From an uncultured Paracoccaceae bacterium (GTDB lineage Bacteria; Pseudomonadota; Alphaproteobacteria; Rhodobacterales; Rhodobacteraceae), in contig CANMKS010000001.1 of the NCBI GenBank assembly GCA_947498645.1, forward strand, positions 1,154,032 to 1,218,031: a stretch of 64,000 bases of DNA. Reading direction: 5' to 3'. The position numbers and the translations under genes were made by a program. Shown piece after piece: positions 27,342 to 35,313 of this stretch (position 1 is the first letter of the stretch; every line of letters begins with the position of its first letter). A model generated the notes under the pieces. That model saw only the letters and a program-made list of their open reading frames with translations, was not told the origin of the DNA and made no database searches.

Positions 27342-28258
27342 TGGGGTATATGGTTGAAGGAATTTATCACGAAGGCGACGACATCACAAAGACGCTGCCC
27401 ACTGGAGAATGGGAACGTAGTCGTAGTTCGGTACGCAACTGGATTGGTGATGCCGATTTCCCGGTAGAGGCCGCGCGCTATCACCTGTTTGTTGCCTGGA
27501 ACTGCCCTTGGGCGCATCGCACCTTGCTGATCCGCGCCATCAAGGGGTTGGACGCGATCACAGTGTCATACGCCAAACCCAATCGAGACGCACAAGGGTG
27601 GGTTTTCGATGCAGAAGGCGACTTTGCCGACCCGCTCTTAGGCGTACGTGCCGTGCATGAGATCTATAGCGCGGACCCAATGCGCTATACGGGGCGACTG
27701 ACTGTGCCGGTGCTTTGGGACAAGGTGCAGGGGCGAATGGTCAGCAACGAAAGCGCCGATATCGTGCGCATGTTGAACGCCAACTTTGATGGGCCGGATT
27801 TGTACCCCGATGGATTGGCAGAGGACATCAATCGCTGGAACGACCTTATCTACGATACCGTCAACAATGGCGTCTACCGCGCGGGGTTTGCCTCAACGCA
27901 ATCAGCTTATGAAAAAGCTGCGCATCAGGTCTTTGAAACCTTGGACAGGATTGATGCCCATCTGGCGGAAAACCTTTGGCTTTGCGGTGATCAATTCACC
28001 GAAGCGGATCTGCGGCTTTTTCCAACATTGGCGCGATTTGACGTGGCTTATCACTATGCATTTCGGTGCAATCTGAAGAAGCTCTCGGATTATGCGCATC
28101 TATGGCCTTATGCCAAACGCATCTACGCCATGCCCGGTGTGGCGGAAACGGTGCGGTTCGACATCTACAAACGCGGCTATTTCAGCCCCAGCGAAAAACG
28201 CAATCCGCTGGGGATCATCCCCATCGGACCGATCATAGATTGGGGCTGCGGGAGCTGA
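27341..28258 (+). CDS. Glutathione S-transferase, glutathionyl-hydroquinone reductase type
   Basis: 305 residues, longer than ordinary GSTs. WNCPWAHRTLL near residue 52 carries the catalytic Cys of the Xi class (ECM4/YqjG), which removes glutathione from glutathionyl-hydroquinones. Further motifs include RYTGRLTVPVLWDKVQ, VSNESADIVRML and WLCGDQFTEADLRLFPTL. The start overlaps the previous stop by one base (TGATG). With the VOC ring-cleaving dioxygenase at 7 kb it suggests capacity for quinone detoxification, though the two loci are 20 kb apart. Confidence 0.92.
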   Translation: MGYMVEGIYHEGDDITKTLPTGEWERSRSSVRNWIGDADFPVEAARYHLFVAWNCPWAHRTLLIRAIKGLDAITVSYAKPNRDAQGWVFDAEGDFADPLLGVRAVHEIYSADPMRYTGRLTVPVLWDKVQGRMVSNESADIVRMLNANFDGPDLYPDGLAEDINRWNDLIYDTVNNGVYRAGFASTQSAYEKAAHQVFETLDRIDAHLAENLWLCGDQFTEADLRLFPTLARFDVAYHYAFRCNLKKLSDYAHLWPYAKRIYAMPGVAETVRFDIYKRGYFSPSEKRNPLGIIPIGPIIDWGCGS

Positions 28259-28260
28259 TT

Positions 28261-28587
28261 CTAGGCTGGACGATAAAGATCATCTTCTGCTGCGACCGCA
28301 TTTGCGCCCAGTGCTTCCATCCCAGCCTCTAGGTGATCAGAAAGATGCGGCGATCCCTTGAGGTAGTCCGCGGTTGGCGTTGTCGCCTCACGCGCGGCTG
28401 TTTCCAGCGCATCGTCAAGGTCTTCCGGCTCAAAACTACCGCGCCCGATCCAGAAGACCGCCACAAGCCCAACCTTTTCGTCGTCGGTCAGCTGATCCAC
28501 AAAGCCGTTGAATTCATTCTCTGCCCGGTCAAGCTCGCGGGCCAGAATAATAACCTCAGCGATTTTGTCAGCGGAAATTGGTAGCAT
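28261..28587 (-). CDS. DUF3775 domain protein
   Basis: 108 residues from the ATG at 28587, which has a perfect AGGAGG site seven bases upstream; the longer frame from 28650 is not needed. The protein is acidic and helical (ISADKIAEVIILARELDRAENEF, VGLVAVFWIGRGSFEPEDLDDALETA). Family members of this length are widespread in Rhodobacterales and other alphaproteobacteria with no known role. It is convergent with the GST gene two bases away. Confidence 0.85.
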   Translation of the reverse strand: MLPISADKIAEVIILARELDRAENEFNGFVDQLTDDEKVGLVAVFWIGRGSFEPEDLDDALETAAREATTPTADYLKGSPHLSDHLEAGMEALGANAVAAEDDLYRPA

Positions 28588-28671
28588 GTTGCGTCCTCCT
28601 TTGGCCTGAACATGGCGCAGGATAGCACAGCCGGCCTTGATCTGGCGCAAGGCAGACGCATGCTGCCGCGA

Positions 28672-28848
28672 TCACTTCTTGTCGCGGGCTGCCTTCTCTT
28701 CTTTGGTCAGTTTGTTGTTCCACTGATTATTGCTCAGCCCAAGCTCTGCCGGGGGTGGCTTGGTTTTGCCAACATTGACCTTGCCACCCTTGTTCAGGAA
28801 TTCCTGAATGAGGGCATCATCAGTTGTGGGTTTGGGGACATGTTTCAT
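28672..28848 (-). CDS. Small basic hypothetical protein
   Basis: 58 residues from the ATG at 28848. The frame opens earlier at 28884 only with a non-ATG codon. The protein is soluble and charged (MKHVPKPTTDDALIQEFLNKG, LTKEEKAARDKK) and Lys-rich at the C-terminus. I believe such short proteins recur in Rhodobacterales, but I cannot name a family. Length and composition would suit a small nucleic-acid-binding or regulatory protein; nothing direct supports that. Confidence 0.6.
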   Translation of the reverse strand: MKHVPKPTTDDALIQEFLNKGGKVNVGKTKPPPAELGLSNNQWNNKLTKEEKAARDKK

Positions 28849-28963
28849 AACTCTGACGGTAGCCGAGGTCGGCCAAGGCAGCAATAACTGCTTACTGACC
28901 CGATCACAGACACAGTATTAGCCTTCTTTCAATTTAGGGATTGGCGATACTGATCAGGTTGCA

Positions 28964-28978
28964 TTAAGAAAGAGTTAA
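28964..28978. promoter_or_regulatory. CtrA-type box 1 upstream of the TbpB-like lipoprotein
   Basis: Perfect TTAA-N7-TTAA followed by C. This matches the full site bound by the cell-cycle/motility regulator CtrA in alphaproteobacteria. It lies 94 bases upstream of the lipoprotein ATG and 116 bases upstream of the divergent 58-residue gene. Two perfect copies within 90 bases in a GC-rich genome are unlikely by chance. Confidence 0.65.
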
Positions 28979-29039
28979 CGGTGGGTGTTTGTTGGGCGCC
29001 GTGTCAGCGGATTCTAGTGCCAGTGGTTGGCTTAGGGTC

Positions 29040-29054
29040 TTAATGTTTGGTTAA
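29040..29054. promoter_or_regulatory. CtrA-type box 2 upstream of the TbpB-like lipoprotein
   Basis: Perfect TTAA-N7-TTAA, ending 17 bases before the lipoprotein start codon. A further TTAAC lies at 29066-29070 at the start codon edge. Its position close to the gene could mean either activation at a -35 region or repression by blocking the start. Confidence 0.65.
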
Positions 29055-29071
29055 TAAGTTACGGGTTAACG

Positions 29072-29881
29072 ATGAAAAAACATATTCTACTTATGCTCAT
29101 GGGGCTTGCCGCATGTTCAAGCTCCGACGACTCCATAGAAACAGTCACAGTTACCAGCGAGACCGTTGCAGTTGGCAGTGTACCTGTCGATGTGCGGTAC
29201 GATGCCGGATCTGACAGTGTTATCTACTCAATTGGTGGATCAGATGTTGCCACGATGTCCCGCGAGGCGACGCTTGATCGCGGCTCGTTCGAGGCGTTTG
29301 AAGATGCCACGAACGGACACTATGCGTTTCGGTCTGTTTCGGCTTCTGGTGACTCTGCAATCACGGTTGGTGCGGCCGAGGATACATTCAACATCCTCAG
29401 CGCGAACTATGAACGCGTTATTGACACCGCGCTGCCGGTTTCTGGGACAGCCACCTACAATGGAGACTATCTGGGTCTGATCACTGTATCCGGCAGCACT
29501 GACCTGCGGTCTGTTGTGACTGGCGATATGAGCCTGACAGCGAACTTTGGTACGTCAATGGTGTCCGGTTCTATCACCGATCGCGTTGTTGCAGGTATTG
29601 ATCCGCTTGCCCCCAATGACGAAGCGACGACCGACATGGTGCTCAATGCTACTGCCATAGATGACCAAGGCGGATTTTCGGGTGAAGCTTCAGGTAGCAC
29701 CTTCACAACTGACGCAGGCACAAATGCGTATACGATTATGTCAGGCAGGTATACTGGGCTGATCAGTGGTGCGACGGCCGATGAAACTATTGGCGGTATC
29801 GTCATCACCTATGAGAGATCGTCAGGCTCTGGCGGCCCATCCGGGCTTGTGGAAACCGGCGGTTTTATCGCCACTGAGTGA
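29072..29881 (+). CDS. Lipoprotein with TbpB-like C-terminal beta-barrel
   Basis: 269 residues. A short signal ends in a lipobox (MLMGLAACSSS, Cys15). The C-terminal half has the eight-strand pattern of transferrin-binding-protein-B-like and factor-H-binding-protein-like domains: ATYNGDYLGLITVSG, TADMSL-like strand GDMSLTANFGTSMVSGSITDR, GGFSGEASGSTFT and an ending of ITYERSSG...GGFIATE. Such proteins sit on the outer surface and bind ligands or host proteins. In a marine bacterium the ligand is unknown. It is a single gene with its own terminator and two CtrA-type boxes in front. Confidence 0.82.
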   Translation: MKKHILLMLMGLAACSSSDDSIETVTVTSETVAVGSVPVDVRYDAGSDSVIYSIGGSDVATMSREATLDRGSFEAFEDATNGHYAFRSVSASGDSAITVGAAEDTFNILSANYERVIDTALPVSGTATYNGDYLGLITVSGSTDLRSVVTGDMSLTANFGTSMVSGSITDRVVAGIDPLAPNDEATTDMVLNATAIDDQGGFSGEASGSTFTTDAGTNAYTIMSGRYTGLISGATADETIGGIVITYERSSGSGGPSGLVETGGFIATE

Positions 29882-29905
29882 TTGCTGGACCTACCGGCGA
29901 CGATC

Positions 29906-29932
29906 AAGGGCAGGGCTTCGGTCCTGCCCTTT
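29906..29932 (+). terminator. Rho-independent terminator of the lipoprotein gene
   Basis: AAGGGCAGG pairs with CCTGCCCTTT around an eight-base loop, and a T-rich stretch follows. It begins 25 bases after the lipoprotein stop and lies just before the convergent SDR gene. Confidence 0.82.
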
Positions 29933-29943
29933 CACATTTTGGC

Positions 29944-30681
29944 TCACTTCGCTCCAAACAGTCTGTAGTACATCCAGTCCGGCATGAACTGAGACAGCCG
30001 GAAAACCCAGGAAAACACCATTGGGAAGCTTTTCTTGAAGGTATCGGTGTTCATGTGGTCGAATACCTCTTTCGCGGCCTCTTCGGGCGACATGATGAAC
30101 GGCATGTTGAAGTCGTTCTTTTCCGTCAGCCGCGTCTTGATAAAGCCGGGGTTGATCAACTGCACGTCAATCGGCGACGTCCGCAAATCCGCCTGCATCG
30201 ATTCCGCCAGTGACATCATGCCAGCCTTGGACGAACAATAGCCAATGGCCCCCGGCAAACCACGGAAACCAGACAGCGAACCGACAAGCACGATGTGACC
30301 CACATTCTTGGCGACCATGTCCTTGATGACCGCGCCAACAACGCGCGAGGCGCCAAGGAAATTCACCTCGCCCATCATGTCTGCCTTCTCGTTGTCCCAG
30401 TCCTGGGCTTTCATGGGCCAGTAGACCCCCGCCAGATAGACAACACCGTCGATATCGCCGATCTGTTGCGCCGCTGCTTCCACCGCAGCGCGGTCCGTGA
30501 CATCAACGGTAACGTAAGAGGCTTTGCCGGGTAGTTCTTCCACCAATGCCTTCAAACGGTCCTCGGATCTGGCAGAGACGATCACCTCGGCCCCGGCGCG
30601 ACTTAGACAAAAGGCCACTTCGCGGCCCAACCCTTCGCTTGCCCCGACAAGCCAATAGCGTTTTCCTGACCAGTTCTTCAC
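29944..30681 (-). CDS. Short-chain dehydrogenase/reductase (SDR)
   Basis: 245 residues from the GTG at 30681, which has GGAG at good spacing; an ATG at 30702 would add seven residues. The Rossmann motif GASEGLG is near residue 15, the YCSSK active site follows Ser in LVGSLSG, and NPGFIKT is at the usual place. It is the last gene of the five-gene operon led by the FAD oxidoreductase. From memory, R. sphaeroides has an SDR gene at the same place (RSP_1087), in the RpoE singlet-oxygen regulon. The substrate is unknown but is likely a lipid or lipid-derived carbonyl. Confidence 0.9.
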   Translation of the reverse strand: MKNWSGKRYWLVGASEGLGREVAFCLSRAGAEVIVSARSEDRLKALVEELPGKASYVTVDVTDRAAVEAAAQQIGDIDGVVYLAGVYWPMKAQDWDNEKADMMGEVNFLGASRVVGAVIKDMVAKNVGHIVLVGSLSGFRGLPGAIGYCSSKAGMMSLAESMQADLRTSPIDVQLINPGFIKTRLTEKNDFNMPFIMSPEEAAKEVFDHMNTDTFKKSFPMVFSWVFRLSQFMPDWMYYRLFGAK

Positions 30682-30682
30682 A

Positions 30683-31258
30683 TCATTCTCCGGCGTAAAC
30701 ATTTTCTTTGGGCCGCATGGTTGCGACCAATTCGGCGACCTTGATCCCGAACTTGCGGAATTGGCTGCGGTTCATGATATTGCCGTTGGCCATCAGATAC
30801 ATCCAGTCGGTGACGTCCAGCGCGTGGCCTCCTGCCTCCTTGGTTAGTTTGATGCGGTAGTTCAACAGCACTGCTGACCCACTTTGTTGGCCCGTACCAG
30901 TTCCAACGACATCGGGGGCTTCCGCCTTGATCCGGCCATCGTTGCCAAGGGTCAGGGTCCAGACCCGATCTTGCACCTGCCCGCTGTCATAGTGGAATTT
31001 TTCAACCATGGTGCAGACGTTACCGTTCCACGTGGCCACAAAATCAGCCACGAAGCGTGAAGACACCTTGCCAGTTGGTCCGTAGATGACGCCTTCGCAC
31101 TGTACCGGGCCATTGAACCGCTCGCGGATATCGAAGATCGGCCCATCTGCGTAGTCATCGGACGTTTGCGCTCGGAACGACATATAGCGCGTCTTGGCAA
31201 AGACGGCAGCACACACCAGGGCCGCACCGATCGTCAAATATGTCAGAACCGACATCAT
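30683..31258 (-). CDS. DUF3833 domain protein
   Basis: 191 residues. An N-terminal hydrophobic segment (VLTYLTIGAALVCAAVFA) probably anchors it to the membrane or acts as a signal. The rest follows the DUF3833 pattern (IFDIRERFNGPVQCEGVIYGPTGKVSSRFVADF, DVTDWMYLMANGNIMNRSQFRKFG). It may be lipocalin-like, though this is inference. It abuts the MFS gene with no gap and overlaps the SDR start. The R. sphaeroides counterpart lies in the same operon order. Confidence 0.9.
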   Translation of the reverse strand: MMSVLTYLTIGAALVCAAVFAKTRYMSFRAQTSDDYADGPIFDIRERFNGPVQCEGVIYGPTGKVSSRFVADFVATWNGNVCTMVEKFHYDSGQVQDRVWTLTLGNDGRIKAEAPDVVGTGTGQQSGSAVLLNYRIKLTKEAGGHALDVTDWMYLMANGNIMNRSQFRKFGIKVAELVATMRPKENVYAGE

Positions 31259-32485
31259 CTAGTCCTCAAGTTTCGTCACCAACAGCAGGCCGATGGCGAC
31301 AAGTTTCAAAAGCGACGGCACAAGTGCATAAAGCACCGTCAGCATCGTGATGGCTTCGGCTGGCAAATCGGTTGCTCCAGCCTGAAAACCCGATCGTTCA
31401 AGAAGCGGCAACAAGAGTACCGCGGCGAAGGCAAGCGTGAACTTGTTCACCAGGTTCCAAAGTCCAAACCCCTGCCCTCCATTGGGCGAGATCACGGACA
31501 AGCGCCTGGCAAACATCGCAGGCAACAAAGTAAGGTCTGCCCCGATGGTCGCTCCACTTAATACGCAGATAACTGCAAAGGGGATCACATCGCCGGACGA
31601 CAAAGTGAGCGTGTAGCCAAATGACGCAACGGCCAACAGCATCGCAGCGATGAGTATGGGCTTGGATCCGAACTGTTTCGCCAGCGCCGACCAGACCGGC
31701 GAAGACAGCGCCGCAGCCAGAAAGAACAACACCAGAAGCGCCCCTTCCCAGCCTACAGCGCCCAGTTTGCTTTCTACATAGAACAGGAACAATGTTGACG
31801 ATACGGCCAGCGGCGTGGCGTTTACCAAGGCCAGTATCAGCAGCTTGCGTGCTGTTGTGTCCCGGATTATTTCGCGGATCTGCGATGGTTCTTGGCTGAC
31901 CCGTTCCTTCCATTCTGGCCACATGACGATGGCGGCGATCAGCGTGAGGGCCGCAAATCCATAAGCGAAGGCGGCAAACGGATCGGCGACAATACCGATC
32001 AGCACCGTTGGAACAACGGCGGCAATACACACCCCCAGCAGCGCCCCGCTTTCGCGCCAGGCGGCCAGCCGGACGTGTCCCTGCGGATCGTCGCCTGCCT
32101 TGCTGACCCCTTGGGCGTAGAAGTTGATTGTCAGAAAGCTGAACGCGGTGAACAGGCCGGTCACGGTGATCCCGAACCACCACAGTGGGTCAATTGGAGG
32201 GGCGACTGCAAAAAGGCCAATCATCGATAGCGCCATGACAACGGCGGTGATGGTGATGGTAGGCTTCTTGCCTCCTCGCAGCCTTTCACTGATCCATCCC
32301 AGTATTGGATCCTGGACCATGTCAAACAGCCGCATCGCAAAAAGCAGGGCCCCTAACGCAGCAAGGCTCACGCCAAATGTGTCGGCATAGTACTTGGGCG
32401 CGTAGATATAGATCGGCAGGCCAGCCCCGGACAACACGGCCGCAAAGACCGAGTAAGCAGGCAGCCGCTCTGCGAGCGCTTTCAT
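31259..32485 (-). CDS. GPH-type MFS transporter
   Basis: 408 residues from the ATG at 32485, whose ATGA overlaps the stop of the DUF1365 gene; a longer frame to 32542 would overlap it more. About 12 hydrophobic segments are present, along with the GPH/melibiose-permease signature MRLFDMVQDPILGWISERLRGG near residue 45. Members are annotated as sugar:cation symporters, but in this operon a lipid, lysolipid or fatty-acid-related cargo seems more likely. The third gene of the operon. Confidence 0.9.
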   Translation of the reverse strand: MKALAERLPAYSVFAAVLSGAGLPIYIYAPKYYADTFGVSLAALGALLFAMRLFDMVQDPILGWISERLRGGKKPTITITAVVMALSMIGLFAVAPPIDPLWWFGITVTGLFTAFSFLTINFYAQGVSKAGDDPQGHVRLAAWRESGALLGVCIAAVVPTVLIGIVADPFAAFAYGFAALTLIAAIVMWPEWKERVSQEPSQIREIIRDTTARKLLILALVNATPLAVSSTLFLFYVESKLGAVGWEGALLVLFFLAAALSSPVWSALAKQFGSKPILIAAMLLAVASFGYTLTLSSGDVIPFAVICVLSGATIGADLTLLPAMFARRLSVISPNGGQGFGLWNLVNKFTLAFAAVLLLPLLERSGFQAGATDLPAEAITMLTVLYALVPSLLKLVAIGLLLVTKLED

Positions 32486-33240
32486 CTGCTGACCTCTTCG
32501 GTCGGCGGCTGTGGCTGGGACCGGAAGGTCGCGCCTTTCCACCAGAGTTTAAGCGCTTGCCAATGGATCAGCGCCAACACGCGCCGAGATCCGAAGGGCC
32601 TGCGAAACGCTGCCTTGATGATAGAGGCATTGGTGATCGGTTTGCGTGCCCCGGTCAATGTGGCGATCAGACCGCCATTGCCCCGCGAATAGTCGATCCA
32701 TATGCCAATGCTGTCGGGTTGGATGTCAAAACGGAAAGTATAGCCGCCCTCAACAGGCTGGAACGGCGACACATGCATCAGTTTTTGCGCCGACAGTGTT
32801 TCTTGCTTGGTGATCACGCGCCCGTCTTCATGGCGGCACAGGTAGGAATGACGGTCGCCGAAGGTGTTGGTTACCTCTGCAATGACAGTCGTGAGCGCAT
32901 CATCTACATTGTAGCAAAGCCAGAATGAGACAGGGTTGAACACATGGCCCAGGACGCGCGGTTGGGCGAGCAGTTCAATCCTTTTGGCGTCACGGATGCT
33001 ATGCGCCGCGAGCACATCGCGCGCCCATGCAGCACCTTTGCCTTGCTTTGGCGCGCCGCCGTGATCGCTGTCCTGCAAGGACATCAGGTTGCCGGCATTG
33101 CGTGAAAACAGGCCCGGCGTCTTGGGCGTAACCTCTGCATCCATCAGCACATAGTCGATCGAGTAACGAAAGGCGTTTTTGGTTGCCCCACGCCGCCCGT
33201 GATAGGTTTCGGCTGAGATATGATGCACGACGGCCGTCAC
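32482..33240 (-). CDS. DUF1365 protein, putative furan fatty acid pathway enzyme
   Basis: 252 residues from the GTG at 33240, which overlaps the FAD oxidoreductase TGA by four bases; the frame extends upstream but that part is inside the other gene. It opens with VVHHISAETYHGRRGATKNAFRYSIDYVLMD, and PRVLGHVFNPVSFWLCY is the family hallmark. From memory, the R. sphaeroides homologue is RSP_1090, implicated with RSP_1091 in converting methylated membrane fatty acids to furan fatty acids (UfaD/UfaO). Which of the two bears which name I am not sure of, so no symbol is given. Confidence 0.88.
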   Translation of the reverse strand: MTAVVHHISAETYHGRRGATKNAFRYSIDYVLMDAEVTPKTPGLFSRNAGNLMSLQDSDHGGAPKQGKGAAWARDVLAAHSIRDAKRIELLAQPRVLGHVFNPVSFWLCYNVDDALTTVIAEVTNTFGDRHSYLCRHEDGRVITKQETLSAQKLMHVSPFQPVEGGYTFRFDIQPDSIGIWIDYSRGNGGLIATLTGARKPITNASIIKAAFRRPFGSRRVLALIHWQALKLWWKGATFRSQPQPPTEEVSR

Positions 33241-34535
33241 TCTGCCGCCAGCTCCATTTGCTTTACTGCGTTCAAGGAATGCACAACGTCCAGCGCACTG
33301 GACAAGCCATCTTCGTGAAAACCGTTCTTCATCCAAGCACCACAGAACCAAGTGCGGTTCGATCCGTTGATCGCAGCTGCTGCCTCTTGGGCTGCAATTG
33401 CCTCTAGATCATAGACCGGGTGGCGCAAAGTGACCTCATCCCAGATCAGCTCTTCCTTGATGGGGCGATTGGAATTCAGCGTGACCATCATATCATCGCC
33501 CTTCAACCAGGGCTGGAGGGAGTTCATCCAATAGGTCAGGTTAATCTCAGTGTCGGTTCGCTGGGTATCCTCGGAGTAAATCCACGACGACCAGACCTGC
33601 CGCCGCTTGGGCATGATCGAGGTATCGGAATGCAGTACGATCCTGTTGGGTTGATAGCGGATAGCACCCAGAATCGAGGTTTCGATCGCGGTGGCGTCGG
33701 ACAGTAATGCCAGCGTGTCGTCGGAATGGGTGGCAAAGATGACTTCGTCAAAATGTTCCCATTCGCCGCCACTCGCCTTTACATCTGCGCCGATGTGCGT
33801 GCGACGCACGGCATTGACCGGCGCGCCAAGGCGCGTGTCGATCCCGCGGTTGCGCATGTCCACCATGAGCCGTGACACATAGGCCTGAGATCCGCCTTCG
33901 ACCGTATACCACTGATGCTGACCGGTTGCCCCCAACAGAGCGTGATTGTCGAAAAAGCGCATCATCGCATAAGCGGGGAAATCAAGGATCTTTTCTTTGG
34001 GTGTTGACCAGATCGCCCCAGAGAAGGGCAGCAGATAATGGTCCCGAAAAAAGTCGCTGAGGTTGAGTTTCCGCAGCAGCTCTCCAATGGTCAGCGTCTC
34101 ATCCTTGCTCGCCTCCAGCCCATTGGCATTGAAGTGCAGGATGTCGCGTACCATACGCAGGAATTTTGGGCTGGCGACGTTGCTGCGCTGCGCGAAAAGC
34201 GCGTTCAGACTGGCAAGCCCGTATTCCATCCTGCCCCCGCGAAATGACGCGCCAAAGCTCATGTTGCTTTTGGTGACGGGCACATCAAGGTGGTCAAAAA
34301 GGCGAGTCAGGTTGGGATAGTTTGCATAGTTAAAGACGATAAAGCCGGTATCGACCGGCTGATCGCGGTTCTGTCCTGCCATCCGTGTGCGGGCATGGCC
34401 GCCCAGGCGTGTTTCGGCCTCGAACAGAACGACGCGGTGGTCTTTGGCAAGCGCATGCGCTGCCCCCATCCCCGAAATGCCTGCCCCAATGACCGCGATC
34501 TTTCTGGGCACGGCCGTCCCGGTCTCAAATGGCAT
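33237..34535 (-). CDS. FAD-dependent oxidoreductase, amine-oxidase fold (COG2907)
   Basis: 432 residues. An N-terminal FAD motif, IAVIGAGISGMGAAHALA, is followed by FEAETRLGGHARTR, and a C-terminal WFCGAWMKNGFHEDGLSSA closes the fold. COG2907 proteins are often annotated as cyclopropane fatty-acid synthesis accessories. In R. sphaeroides the homologue is thought to act as a desaturase or oxidase on 11-methyl fatty acyl chains in the furan fatty acid pathway. It is the first gene of the minus arm and has a TGATCC/TAAGAA promoter 35-65 bases upstream. Confidence 0.92.
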   Translation of the reverse strand: MPFETGTAVPRKIAVIGAGISGMGAAHALAKDHRVVLFEAETRLGGHARTRMAGQNRDQPVDTGFIVFNYANYPNLTRLFDHLDVPVTKSNMSFGASFRGGRMEYGLASLNALFAQRSNVASPKFLRMVRDILHFNANGLEASKDETLTIGELLRKLNLSDFFRDHYLLPFSGAIWSTPKEKILDFPAYAMMRFFDNHALLGATGQHQWYTVEGGSQAYVSRLMVDMRNRGIDTRLGAPVNAVRRTHIGADVKASGGEWEHFDEVIFATHSDDTLALLSDATAIETSILGAIRYQPNRIVLHSDTSIMPKRRQVWSSWIYSEDTQRTDTEINLTYWMNSLQPWLKGDDMMVTLNSNRPIKEELIWDEVTLRHPVYDLEAIAAQEAAAAINGSNRTWFCGAWMKNGFHEDGLSSALDVVHSLNAVKQMELAAE

Positions 34536-34571
34536 TCCTGCAGCACTCCGTCTTTTTCTTGGCGTTCTTTT

Positions 34572-34601
34572 TTCTTACGCACCACCACCTTAGCTGGATC
34601 A
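34572..34601 (-). promoter_or_regulatory. RpoE-type promoter of the FAD oxidoreductase operon
   Basis: On the minus strand TGATCC (34601-34596) is followed by 18 bases and then TAAGAA (34577-34572). This matches the R. sphaeroides RpoE (group IV sigma) consensus of TGATCC-N18-TAAnA as I recall it. Transcription would begin near 34565, giving a leader of about 30 bases to the ATG at 34535. Confidence 0.88.
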
Positions 34602-34622
34602 TAAGAAAATTGGCATCCGAAG

Positions 34623-34652
34623 TGATCCATTTGATTTTCTGCTGCGTAATAA
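34623..34652 (+). promoter_or_regulatory. RpoE-type autoregulated promoter of rpoE-chrR
   Basis: TGATCC (34623-34628), 18 bases, then TAATAA (34647-34652). Spacing and hexamers equal those of the divergent promoter on the other strand, and the two -35 elements lie back to back about 21 bases apart. Predicted transcription starts near 34659. That rules out the ATG at 34657 as the start codon. Confidence 0.88.
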
Positions 34653-34761
34653 CGTCATGTTGATGGAAACCACTGCCCCCTCCAAAGCTGAAGTTCCTGC
34701 TGCAATTGCGGTCAAGGGTGCTACGGTGCAGCAACAATATGTGAAGGTGGGGAAACGCAAA

Positions 34762-35313
34762 GTGACAGCCGACGCGGCAAGCAAGCGCATGGCCTGGGTT
34801 GTTCAGGTCTACGCGATACGTGACAGTCAGGACCGCACCGCGTTCTCGGAATTGTTTGCGTATTTCGCGCCGCGCGTGAAGTCATTTTTGATGAAGTCGG
34901 GTGCCAGCCCCGATCTGGCAGAAGAATGCGCACAAGAGGTCATGGCGACCCTTTGGCACAAGGCCCATATGTTTGATCCGGCCAAGGCGAGTGTGTCCAC
35001 CTGGATCTTCACCATCGCCCGAAACCGCAAGATCGACATTCTGCGTAAGCAGCGCAGGCCGGAACCGGAAGAGCTGCCATGGGGACCGGAAGCAGAGCCT
35101 GATCAGGCTGACGCGATTGGTCTGCAACAAGAAACGGAACAACTCGGGCTAGCGATTGCCGCGCTCCCCGAGGAACAAAGGAAACTGATCGAACGCGCCT
35201 ACTTTGGCGAGTTGAGCCATAGCGAAATCGCCGCCGAAACCGGCCTGCCGCTTGGGACGATCAAATCGAGGATTAGGTTGGCGCTGGATCGCCTGCGCCA
35301 TGCAATGAAATGA
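34762..35313 (+). CDS. rpoE: ECF sigma factor RpoE (singlet-oxygen response)
   Basis: 183 residues from the GTG at 34762, preceded by GGTGGGG. The frame is open back to an ATG at 34657, but the promoter above would start transcription after that codon. The shorter form also has the length I expect for R. sphaeroides RpoE. Region 2 reads AFSELFAYFAPRVKSFLMKSGASPDLAEECAQEVMATLWHKA and region 4 reads LPLGTIKSRIRLALDRLRHAM. It directs RNA polymerase to TGATCC promoters when ChrR releases it. Its stop overlaps the chrR start by four bases. Confidence 0.92.
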   Translation: MTADAASKRMAWVVQVYAIRDSQDRTAFSELFAYFAPRVKSFLMKSGASPDLAEECAQEVMATLWHKAHMFDPAKASVSTWIFTIARNRKIDILRKQRRPEPEELPWGPEAEPDQADAIGLQQETEQLGLAIAALPEEQRKLIERAYFGELSHSEIAAETGLPLGTIKSRIRLALDRLRHAMK

